The position numbers were made by a program, and so were the translations under genes. Positions 1-7,346 of a stretch of 64,000 nt of DNA are shown in pieces. Origin of the DNA: Kiritimatiellia bacterium. Its GTDB lineage: Bacteria; Verrucomicrobiota; Kiritimatiellia; UBA8416; JADHWI01. Every line of letters starts with the position of its first letter. The first letter of the stretch is position 1. The stretch is taken from positions 1 to 64,000 of the forward strand of contig JASLPY010000020.1 in the NCBI GenBank assembly GCA_030744755.1, in the 5' to 3' direction. The notes below the pieces were generated by a model. That model worked only from the letters and a program-made list of their open reading frames with translations, had not been told where the DNA came from and did no database searches.

Positions 1-265
1 TAACACCTAGCGCCTAACCCCTTGTGCTGTGGGGTAAACAAAACCTCGTACCCCCGTTTCACCCTGCCCCCGTTGATATGTTTCACAACGCAGATGGCTC
101 AATAGCTGGCAAGCCTCCGGCTTGTCCGGACGTCAGAAGGTCTCCCCAAAGATGTGTAGAGCAACGAGGGCAGGCCCCGGGCTCGTATATCCCGCCCCTT
201 CGGGGCTCTCATGCGAACGCCCGACTGAACACCGAACACCCGAATCGCCCTCTTCCCAGGCTCTC
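1..265. other. Gene-free left edge
   Basis: No reading frame here has a plausible start, ribosome binding site or recognisable protein. The stretch lies downstream of the first sulfatase gene, whose stop is at 266-268 on the minus strand. I see no clear terminator hairpin in it. Confidence 0.5.
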
Positions 266-2035
266 TCACATTGCCCTCAGATCGATATAGGCGAAGTTGA
301 TACCTCTTTTACTTAGGTGTTGGATTCTGATCTTGTTAGAGCCCGGTTTCAGTATCAGCGTCACCTTACCCGTCTTTTTCTCCGACCAGCTACCGACATT
401 GGGGAAACCCAGCTGCTCCTGCTCAATCCCATTCACGAGTACGGCACAGGTCGAGCCTGTCTTCGTGGCAAAGGCGATCACCGCCTCAAACTTGCCGCCT
501 TTACCGCCTTCGACCTCAATTTCCTGGTCCTTTTTGATGGGGTAACGGGTGCCACTGGGCGGGGCGGGATCAGAGAGAACCATCGACATATTCGGGGTTT
601 GCCTCAGCAACTCCGCCATCTGCTTCGCCTTTTCGGGATACTGCTCAACCAGGTTATTCGATTCGCACATGTCTTCGGCCAGATTGAACAATTGGGTCAC
701 TCCTGGATTTTCCTTTGGGATCGTGCCCGGAGCCGACCATTTTGCGTACAGGGGGCCCTGGCGATACTTCCACTTCCCCGCACGGACCGCACCATTCCCC
801 AGGTAAAACTGCTCGTACGGACTCTTTTCCCCGGGCCCGCCCGTCATCAGGTTCTCGATATTATACCCATCCGGCTGACAGCGAATATCCGCCGGAATCT
901 TCGCGCCCGTAATCGCGGCAAAGGTCGGCATCACATCCAGAGTCGTCGCAATTTCCGAACAGACCGTACCCGCCGGAATGTTGGCCGGCCAGCGCATGAT
1001 ACACGGCACCCGGTGCCCTCCCTCATAGCTCGAGGCCTTTCCGGCACGCAGGGGCTTCGCCGAACCGGCGTGTTCACCCTTTATAAGCCAGGGGCCGTTG
1101 TCGGACGTAAAAATCACCAACGTGTTCTCATCGACCCCGATTGCTTTGAGTGCATCGAGTAAACGTCCCGTATTGAAATCAAGCTCAGCGATCACATCGC
1201 TGTACAGCCCGTTCCCCGTTTTGCCTTCAAACTCCGGCGAAACATAGAGCGGAACATGCGGCATCGGGTGGGCTAGATAGATGAAAAACGGCTTCTTCTC
1301 TTTCACGCTCTCTTCGACAAAGCGGATGCTCTCGTCCGTGAGCCGGCGCGTAATCGTGGTCTGGTCCAGTGGGAACTCGATACATGCCTCGTCCCGCATC
1401 AGCGGAACTTTATGCTTCGTCCCTTTCGGGTGTGCTCCTGGCGGAGTCCTGGCATAGAGGTCGATCATTTTATGAGCCGAATACCCTTCTCGGAAATTAC
1501 AGTCGGCGGCGTACGTCATCGAGCGCGACGGATACATGCCGTTGCTGTAGGGAATGCCGTAGAACGTATCGAATCCCTGCTTGGTCGGCAGGAACTTTAC
1601 CGCGTCGCCAAGATGCCATTTACCGGCATGGAGGGTTTTGTAGCCGATCGACCTGAGCAGTTCCGCGATAGTGAAATGCCGGGGGTCCATGCCGCTCTCA
1701 CGGGTCTTGTTGGGAAAAAACACGCCGCTGGGTCCAAGAACTCTTAGCGGATAACACCCGGTCATCAGCGATGCCCGAGACGGCGTACACACGGAGGACG
1801 TGACATAAAAGTCGGTAAACTTCCGTCCCTCCTCCGCCATCTTGTCGATGCGAGGGGTCTTGTTCTTCTCTGACCCGAAACAACCGACGTCGGCATATCC
1901 CATGTCGTCATTGAAGATTATGACGATATTGGGCTTCCTTGCCGCGTCGTAGCCCTTTGGCGAAGACGGGTCAGCTGCGGCGAATGCCGTTGCGCATATC
2001 GCCAGTCCCATGACAAGTGTGATTGACTTCTTCAT
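266..2035 (-). CDS. Secreted arylsulfatase with C-terminal binding module
   Basis: A 589-residue type I (formylglycine) sulfatase that would hydrolyse a sulfate ester on a polysaccharide. Residues 1-20 form a Sec signal peptide. The metal-binding acidic pair is D43-D44 (FNDDMGYAD). The maturation motif CTPSR has C83 as the residue converted to formylglycine. GKWHLG and TSDNGPW are further family motifs. The sulfatase core ends near residue 480. The last ~100 residues (EIEVEGGKGGKFEAVIAF onward) look like a beta-sandwich carbohydrate-binding module of the CBM6/CBM35 kind, which is inference. It starts 6 bases after the stop of the upstream GH78 gene, so the two are probably co-transcribed and translationally coupled, suggesting a sulfated rhamnose-containing substrate. 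The exact sulfatase subfamily cannot be read by eye. Confidence 0.9.
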   Translation of the reverse strand: MKKSITLVMGLAICATAFAAADPSSPKGYDAARKPNIVIIFNDDMGYADVGCFGSEKNKTPRIDKMAEEGRKFTDFYVTSSVCTPSRASLMTGCYPLRVLGPSGVFFPNKTRESGMDPRHFTIAELLRSIGYKTLHAGKWHLGDAVKFLPTKQGFDTFYGIPYSNGMYPSRSMTYAADCNFREGYSAHKMIDLYARTPPGAHPKGTKHKVPLMRDEACIEFPLDQTTITRRLTDESIRFVEESVKEKKPFFIYLAHPMPHVPLYVSPEFEGKTGNGLYSDVIAELDFNTGRLLDALKAIGVDENTLVIFTSDNGPWLIKGEHAGSAKPLRAGKASSYEGGHRVPCIMRWPANIPAGTVCSEIATTLDVMPTFAAITGAKIPADIRCQPDGYNIENLMTGGPGEKSPYEQFYLGNGAVRAGKWKYRQGPLYAKWSAPGTIPKENPGVTQLFNLAEDMCESNNLVEQYPEKAKQMAELLRQTPNMSMVLSDPAPPSGTRYPIKKDQEIEVEGGKGGKFEAVIAFATKTGSTCAVLVNGIEQEQLGFPNVGSWSEKKTGKVTLILKPGSNKIRIQHLSKRGINFAYIDLRAM

Positions 2036-2041
2036 CGTGCA

Positions 2042-4684
2042 CTAATACGTGGCGTTGAAGCCCCAGCTTCCGGGTTGGGCGATGAACGTGATGTAGTGCT
2101 GCGTTTCTTCCTTGAAGGTCAGCCCCTTGACGCCTTGCCGGGGATTGCCGTTCTCCCATACGGACGTCCCGTCTGCCTGAATGCGGGCAATGGCGGAACC
2201 GGCGCGTTTGGGGATACCGACGATGGCGGTGGTGCCTTTCGGCGAAACCAGGTCCATCGTGAAAGACGCCGCCTTGTTATGCAGCTCCAGATGTATATCC
2301 CCCTTTACAGAGGGCACGGTGGTCTTGATGTGCTTCAGGGGCGCCATCTGCGGCAGGACATGATACGTCCCGTAGCCCGGTGTGATCGGCGCTACGCCGG
2401 CACCGTACTGCGACAACAACGTCAGCGCGCCGCCGCACCAGGCGTGGTTGATCGTTCCTCCGCCGTAACCTTCCTTTCCGATTCCCCAGCCTTCCCATAG
2501 TGTCGTGTAATGGTGATCGGTCATGGCCTTGAACCGTTTCCTGGTTCGCGCTATTGCATCCTCTTCAAATCGCATGACATACAAGGCCTCGCCCACGTAC
2601 TTCTCCATGTACGGGCTGCTGTGTTCCTGCGTCCGGAAGACCTCACGGATCGCTCCGTACTGCTCTGGTTTGGCCAGCCCGGAGACGACGGCCAGCGCGT
2701 GCGCCCGATCATCCGTCTTGCCCTTGTAGCCTGGCGAACGGTACTTCTTGCCGTTCCAGAAGGTCTTGTTGAAATTCTGTTCGATGCTCTGCATGCGAGC
2801 CCCAATCCCGGCGATATCAGCCGTTTCCCCCACGGCCTCGGCCATAAGCTTCTGTCCCTTGAGTGCCAGGTAGAACCAGCCGTTGAAGAGGATCGGCATG
2901 TCCTTGTTCTGTCCCCAATCACCCCAGGTCCACCCACCCTTGCGCGAGACCACCAGTCCGTCATTGCCTAGTTTCCAGACTGCCAGATAGCGCTTCACAC
3001 GCGGATAAACGGTGCGAATCGTCTCGAGGTCCCCCGAGTAGAGGTAATAGGTCCAGAACCCGAAATACCCGACCGAATTGAGCATCTGCGTCGGCAGTTC
3101 CTTGTTCCAGTTGCCGGCGGGTACAGGCGAGTAGACCGTGCCGTCTCCCCGTTGCCAGTTCATCAGCTCCAGGATTCCCTTTTTGGCCAGATCATTGCTT
3201 CGAGGGTCAAGCGCATAGAAGGCCTCGCCAATTTCATTGACCGCGTCACCCCACCATTGCGCGCGTTCGCGGTCCGGGCAGTCATAGTAGGTGTCCCGCA
3301 TGGTGATATAGAGGGTACGAACGGCTTTCTTGCGGTACCGGTTCAGGAAGTCATCATCGCACTCGAAGCTCCCCGTGAACTCCGTGTTGTAGCCGGTCTC
3401 GCGATACTTGAGCGCCAGGATCTTGAAGCCGGCGGGTACCGTGTAATGGACCTCGTGCCCGTTCATCCAGCCCAGGTTCTCGTATTCCTGGACGCCCTCC
3501 CGGGTCACGTATTCCGATCTCACATTGGGCGGCCCTCCGCCCTTGTAGTTGTCCATGCGGATGTCGATCAGCTGACCACCCGGTCCCTCCACCTTTAGAT
3601 ACGGCGTGATCTGCGCATTGTAGGGGAGTGTTGCCTTGACCGTCTTGCCGTCGGAGACCTCTGGGAGGTCTTCGGCGTTCACGTAGTCTTTCAGCCCGAA
3701 GTCCTTCCACAGCGGGATGGGGCGTTCGACCAGTTTGTTCCACGGCGCGCACGGCGGGTTGCCGTACTCGGCGGCTGCATGCCACGCGTCGTCGTCGAAG
3801 CCCGGGGTCTGCCAGCCGACGAGGTCTTTGCCGGCGTCGAAGCGGATATTGGACTCGGGCAGACGGTAGTTCGGATGAGGGGCTCCCGTGTTCCCATACG
3901 CGGGATGGACAACGGCCTTCCAGCTGCCGTCGCTCGGCAGAGCTCTCCCGTCTATGTTCGCATCGAAGACCAGTCCCGACCTGCCGCTACTCTTGTGGCT
4001 GAAGCCGTCCTTGCCGTAGTACCAAACAAGGATCGCGACCGTGTTCTCCCCCTTCTGAAGATGCCCGGTCAGGTCAACCCGGTCATAGTACGTGTCGTTC
4101 GGGGTCGGACCGCGTTTGAGCTGTCCTTCGAACACGACCAGCTTGCCGTTGATCCAGAGCCAGTACTTGGAGTCTACTGCGATTCGGGCCACGGCACGGC
4201 GTGGCGCAGCTTCCAACGTCACCGATTTCCTGAAACAGGTCCAGAGGTTCGCGGTTCCAGAGGCCCTCGCTTGACCCTTCTTTCCGGCTGTCGTTGTGCC
4301 GGTGACGAGGTTGATCTTGGCATCCTCTTCGACGCTCTTCGTCATTCGCTTGCCGTTGAGCGTGTACTCCAAGAACAGTTTCTTCAGTGTGCCATATGCC
4401 GGGTCTTTGCCGGCGACTTCGTTGGAACTCTCGAGGGTGACATTCCCGGCAGCAATCTCTTGCTGGAACTTCTTGGTGAGGTCGACCTGCTTTGCCGGAT
4501 TGCCGACCTCTCCGTAGAGCGCCTTCTTGATAACAATGACGGCTCCCTCTTGGGATGGGCTTGCCTGCGCCCCGGACGTTTCCGCCACGCCGATCCATGA
4601 TGCCTGCCATACGTCCTCGCCCACTGCAACCAAAGCTGCAAGAGTTAAAAGTACTCCTATTGACCATTGCCGTATCATCTTCAT
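2042..4684 (-). CDS. GH78 alpha-L-rhamnosidase, secreted
   Basis: An 880-residue alpha-L-rhamnosidase of family GH78, an inverting exo-enzyme releasing terminal rhamnose. The start at 4684 (MKMIRQW) follows an AGAAGGAG site at the right distance. An in-frame ATG at 4702 would place that site inside the gene. A signal peptide spans residues 1-23. The N-terminal half holds beta-sandwich domains (residues ~130-440, with the typical AVDSKYWLWINGKLV segment). The (alpha/alpha)6 catalytic domain carries DCPDRERAQWWGD near residues 465-480, the family's acidic cluster, and TTLWEGWG near residue 726 with the second catalytic glutamate. A C-terminal beta-sandwich closes the protein. It is the first gene of a two-gene unit with the sulfatase. 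The ~125-residue stretch before the first beta-sandwich (AVIVIKKALYGEVGNPAKQV) is not one I recognise. Confidence 0.9.
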   Translation of the reverse strand: MKMIRQWSIGVLLTLAALVAVGEDVWQASWIGVAETSGAQASPSQEGAVIVIKKALYGEVGNPAKQVDLTKKFQQEIAAGNVTLESSNEVAGKDPAYGTLKKLFLEYTLNGKRMTKSVEEDAKINLVTGTTTAGKKGQARASGTANLWTCFRKSVTLEAAPRRAVARIAVDSKYWLWINGKLVVFEGQLKRGPTPNDTYYDRVDLTGHLQKGENTVAILVWYYGKDGFSHKSSGRSGLVFDANIDGRALPSDGSWKAVVHPAYGNTGAPHPNYRLPESNIRFDAGKDLVGWQTPGFDDDAWHAAAEYGNPPCAPWNKLVERPIPLWKDFGLKDYVNAEDLPEVSDGKTVKATLPYNAQITPYLKVEGPGGQLIDIRMDNYKGGGPPNVRSEYVTREGVQEYENLGWMNGHEVHYTVPAGFKILALKYRETGYNTEFTGSFECDDDFLNRYRKKAVRTLYITMRDTYYDCPDRERAQWWGDAVNEIGEAFYALDPRSNDLAKKGILELMNWQRGDGTVYSPVPAGNWNKELPTQMLNSVGYFGFWTYYLYSGDLETIRTVYPRVKRYLAVWKLGNDGLVVSRKGGWTWGDWGQNKDMPILFNGWFYLALKGQKLMAEAVGETADIAGIGARMQSIEQNFNKTFWNGKKYRSPGYKGKTDDRAHALAVVSGLAKPEQYGAIREVFRTQEHSSPYMEKYVGEALYVMRFEEDAIARTRKRFKAMTDHHYTTLWEGWGIGKEGYGGGTINHAWCGGALTLLSQYGAGVAPITPGYGTYHVLPQMAPLKHIKTTVPSVKGDIHLELHNKAASFTMDLVSPKGTTAIVGIPKRAGSAIARIQADGTSVWENGNPRQGVKGLTFKEETQHYITFIAQPGSWGFNATY

Positions 4685-4835
4685 TGCTCCTTCTCTCATC
4701 ACCTTCCATTGCGTGACGTTTTCATTCTAACTACCCGTTTCACTTGATCTCAAACGACTGACGCATCGGCCTTTCCGCAACAGGAACTGAATATGATCGA
4801 TTTCCTATTCTGGCGCTTGTCTCTTTGCTACCTAT

Positions 4836-4859
4836 CGTGCATTCCATTCTCAATGCACG
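4836..4859. repeat. Inverted repeat CGTGCATT / AATGCACG
   Basis: Two 8-bp arms separated by 8 nt. The arm sequence belongs to the same family as the ends and internal repeats of the inverted-repeat element at 6485-6803 on the other side of the esterase gene. It may be an operator or a remnant of the same repeat. Confidence 0.5.
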
Positions 4860-4894
4860 CATTCTAACACATGCGTGGTCCATGCCTCACGCTT

Positions 4895-4924
4895 TCCGGC
4901 ATGATAAGGCGTTGGCATGCCGGA
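4895..4924. repeat. 9-bp inverted repeat, TCCGGCATG / CATGCCGGA
   Basis: A perfect 9-bp stem with a 12-nt loop between divergent genes. No T-tract follows on either strand, so it is not a clear terminator. An operator or REP-like palindrome is possible. Confidence 0.4.
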
Positions 4925-5156
4925 TAGCAATGACGTGTGTCACACAAAAGGCCTGAAATCCACACATCTCCATCCCTCCCTTCCTGTAGATTCTGTAGAT
5001 CCTGTCAAGAAACTCCCATACCCGCGCCCTTATGCGGTCAAAACGGCTCATTACGAAAAAGGCTCGTTTTCATTTGGAGTTCCTTTACGGACGGATTTGC
5101 GATAAACCATGTTGCGATAGACCGACGGCGCATTGTCTACCCAATAAGGAGAAGAG

Positions 5157-6374
5157 ATGAAGATGTCAAAAGTAAGTGCAGTTTTGTTGGCAGGTTTTGT
5201 TGGGCTTTGTAGCAGTGCAATGGCTAAGCCGCTCAAGGTCTATATCCTTGCGGGGCAATCCAACATGGAGGGCCATGCCAAGGTTTCGGCCTTTGACCAT
5301 CTTGCCATGGACCCCAAGACGGTTCCGCTGCTCAAAGAAATGCGCGCGGCTGACGGCACACCACGCGTTTGCGAAAAGGTGTGGATTTCCTATTTCAACG
5401 GCAGGGAAGATGGGGAGGCCGACGGCTTTGGCAAACTGACGGCTGGTTATGGATCACGCAAAGATGCTACCCAGGACGGGGGGAAGATCGGTCCTGAATT
5501 CACCTTTGGGATCTTCATGCAGAAGGTGCTGGATGAACCCATCCTCATCATCAAGACTGCCTGGGGCGGAAAATCACTGCACACCGACTTTCGATCACCG
5601 AGTGCAGGGCCGTATGAATTCAGTGAGAAGGAACTGGAAGGCCTCAAAAAACAGGGCAAAGACATCGGACAGGTGAAAGCGGATCGGGCCAAGGCGACCG
5701 GTGTCTATTATCGCCTCATGCTCGGGCACGTCCAGCGGGTGCTGAAGGACATCAAGCGGGTATGCCCTGTATACAACCCTGAACAGGGCTATGAGGTGGC
5801 TGGCTTCGTCTGGTTCCAGGGGTGGAACGACATGGTGAATAGCGGCGTCTATCCCAACCGGGGCCAGGCCGGCGGATACGATCTCTACAGCAAACTGATG
5901 GCAGACTTCATTCGTGACGTGCGCAAGGATCTCTCCGCGCCCAAGATGCCTTTTGTGATTGGCGTGATGGGAGCCGGTGGGCCTACGGACAAGTATGGGG
6001 CGGACCAGCAACGGTATAAGGGGATTCACCAGACCTTTAGAGATGCCATGGCCGCGCCGGCAGCCCTGCCGGAGTTCAAAGGCAATGTCGCCGCCGTCCT
6101 GACGGAGAACTACTGGGACATGGAACTGGATGCTGTATCGAAGAAGGGCGGTGAGCTTAGAGCCAAATCCCGGGAATTAAGTAAGACAGACATGAGCCGC
6201 GAGGAGCAGAAAGCGGCTTTGGAGAAATTCCGTGCCGAGCTCTATACACCGAGGGACCTTGAATTGCTTAAGGGCATTACCAATGCCGGTTACCACTACC
6301 TGGGTTCACCGAAGATAATGGCGCAGATCGGCAAGGGATTTGCCGAGGCCATGGTTGAAATGACCAAAAAGTAA
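5157..6374 (+). CDS. Secreted SGNH carbohydrate acetylesterase
   Basis: A 405-residue member of the sialate-O-acetylesterase-like group (SASA/DUF303, SGNH hydrolase fold) that probably deacetylates a polysaccharide in the periplasm. A signal peptide covers residues 1-23 (cut after AMA). The nucleophile serine is S35 in LAGQSNMEG. IKTAWGGKSL supplies the oxyanion-hole glycine block. WFQGWND is the usual second conserved block. The catalytic histidine is likely H380 in AGYHYLGS. AAGGAG sits 5 nt before the ATG. A lysine- and glutamate-rich helical insert (~residues 325-365) precedes the histidine block. It lies divergent from the GH78/sulfatase pair and is related to the esterases at 54.3, 55.5 and 59.3 kb. 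The true acyl group and sugar are unknown. Confidence 0.85.
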   Translation: MKMSKVSAVLLAGFVGLCSSAMAKPLKVYILAGQSNMEGHAKVSAFDHLAMDPKTVPLLKEMRAADGTPRVCEKVWISYFNGREDGEADGFGKLTAGYGSRKDATQDGGKIGPEFTFGIFMQKVLDEPILIIKTAWGGKSLHTDFRSPSAGPYEFSEKELEGLKKQGKDIGQVKADRAKATGVYYRLMLGHVQRVLKDIKRVCPVYNPEQGYEVAGFVWFQGWNDMVNSGVYPNRGQAGGYDLYSKLMADFIRDVRKDLSAPKMPFVIGVMGAGGPTDKYGADQQRYKGIHQTFRDAMAAPAALPEFKGNVAAVLTENYWDMELDAVSKKGGELRAKSRELSKTDMSREEQKAALEKFRAELYTPRDLELLKGITNAGYHYLGSPKIMAQIGKGFAEAMVEMTKK

Positions 6375-6484
6375 GGTGTTGAAGCGTGACGCCTCGCCGG
6401 TATTTGTGGAGAGTATCACCAGAGGTTGAGTGCGAAGCCCACAGCCTTGGTGACAGCGTTCATATGTGATTGCTATCGTGCTAT

Positions 6485-6803
6485 CGTGCATTCGACACGA
6501 TAACTCTTTTGAGGAGAGGCGTTTACGTCGACATCTGTACTCCTCTGGGGCCTTAGAAGCAAGAAATCAGGCTCTATTTGAGCTGTAACGAGTTCTCTCC
6601 TCGCGCACGCAGAAACGGTTTTGCTCTCCCCAGTCCTCATCTCCACAACATCGCCATTCGGACGGTTGGCATAACGATGCCATACTCGCACCACTATCCT
6701 TACACGTCAATATCGGGCCGCTTTTTCGCCTCTAAGCCATCCAGGAGAGCCCAAGCCAAGCGTAGTCTACTCTCCCAGAAAGACTTAGCGTGTCGAATGC
6801 ACG
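6485..6803. mobile_element. MITE-like element with terminal inverted repeats
   Basis: The left end CGTGCATTCGACACG (6485-6499) is the exact reverse complement of 6789-6803. Similarity continues inward for about 28 more bases with mismatches (left TAACTCTTT, right TAAGTCTTT on the reverse strand), giving imperfect terminal repeats of about 43 bp around a 319-bp unit. It encodes nothing recognisable. The shape fits a non-autonomous mobile element, but I saw no target-site duplication and no transposase, so the class is uncertain. Confidence 0.5.
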
Positions 6804-6836
6804 TATTCAATGCACGTATTCCTAATGCACGTATTC
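6796..6836 (+). repeat. Three direct copies of AATGCACGTATTC
   Basis: Copies lie at 6796-6808, 6809-6821 and 6824-6836. The unit is itself partly palindromic (GAAT...ATTC). The spacing (13 then 15 bp) resembles an array of regulator sites or end repeats of the neighbouring inverted-repeat element. Confidence 0.6.
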
Positions 6837-6917
6837 ATGGGGCCAACAGCGGGCACGTGCGGAGCATTCGGTGAGGAAGCACGATCTATGAGCACACCAT
6901 TCGCCGGCTCGGCACAT

Positions 6918-6937
6918 CTGAATCCTCACGGATTCAG
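6918..6937. repeat. Perfect hairpin CTGAATCC-TCAC-GGATTCAG
   Basis: An 8-bp perfect stem with a 4-nt loop in the gene-free region. It has no T-tract. It is probably a REP-type palindrome. Confidence 0.5.
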
Positions 6938-6966
6938 CTACTGAAGATCATCCCCGGGGAAGCGTA

Positions 6967-6993
6967 CCCAGCGTAGGCGTTGCCAACGCTGGG
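6967..6993. repeat. REP-like palindrome CCCAGCGT / ACGCTGGG
   Basis: An 8-bp perfect stem whose loop carries a nested GGC-GTT-GCC hairpin. Palindromes of this general make-up are common in intergenic DNA of PVC genomes. Only one copy is seen in this window. Confidence 0.5.
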
Positions 6994-7346
6994 CTGTCCT
7001 GTTAATCGCCTTTGGCGAAATTTGTTTCTCTTTTTTTCTTGCTTAATGGGAATTTTAGGATTATTATCGAGGTAGTAGGTAAGAAAAGACCTTAGGTGCC
7101 AGGGTATATTCGTCCTTGTTGCCGCAGGGTCGATACGGAGGTATGCTACTGAATAGAAGTGTTGTCGTCGGCGTCAGGGGTGATGCTGACGGGTGGCTGG
7201 AACCGGTGTTTACGAAGGTTTCCAGCAGAGAGAAACGCGAAAGGTGTTTGCCTTTCACAGTCGCATGTAAAGTAAATGCTCTTGAAGAGCCGGGCGACTT
7301 GAACTCTCTGCACCAGTCACTCATCTCGTAATGAGGAGACGGCACA

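Larger units (their letters stand above)
4685..5156. other. Divergent intergenic region with two inverted repeats
   Basis: This 472-bp spacer separates the divergent GH78 and esterase genes and should hold both promoters. It contains an 8-bp inverted repeat, CGTGCATT 4836-4843 with AATGCACG 4852-4859. The same TATCGTGCATTC string recurs at 6482-6493 downstream of the esterase gene. A second inverted repeat, TCCGGCATG 4895-4903 with CATGCCGGA 4916-4924, has a 12-nt loop. A short tandem of the word TGTAGAT lies near 4986-5006. None of these could be tied to a regulator. Confidence 0.45.
6375..7346. other. 972-bp gene-free region rich in repeats
   Basis: No convincing reading frame. The region holds a 319-bp inverted-repeat element (6485-6803), three copies of AATGCACGTATTC at its right end, and two perfect hairpins at 6918-6937 and 6967-6993. 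The pyrimidine-rich tract at 7020-7042 follows a small CGCC-TTT-GGCG hairpin and could act as a weak terminator. The remainder up to 7346 must carry the promoter of the giant Calx-beta gene, but I could not define it. Confidence 0.5.

Noticed and set aside
4986..5010. Possible CRISPR or long tandem repeat around TGTAGATTCTGTAGATCCTG
   Set aside because: Only two short imperfect units, no spacers and no cas genes.
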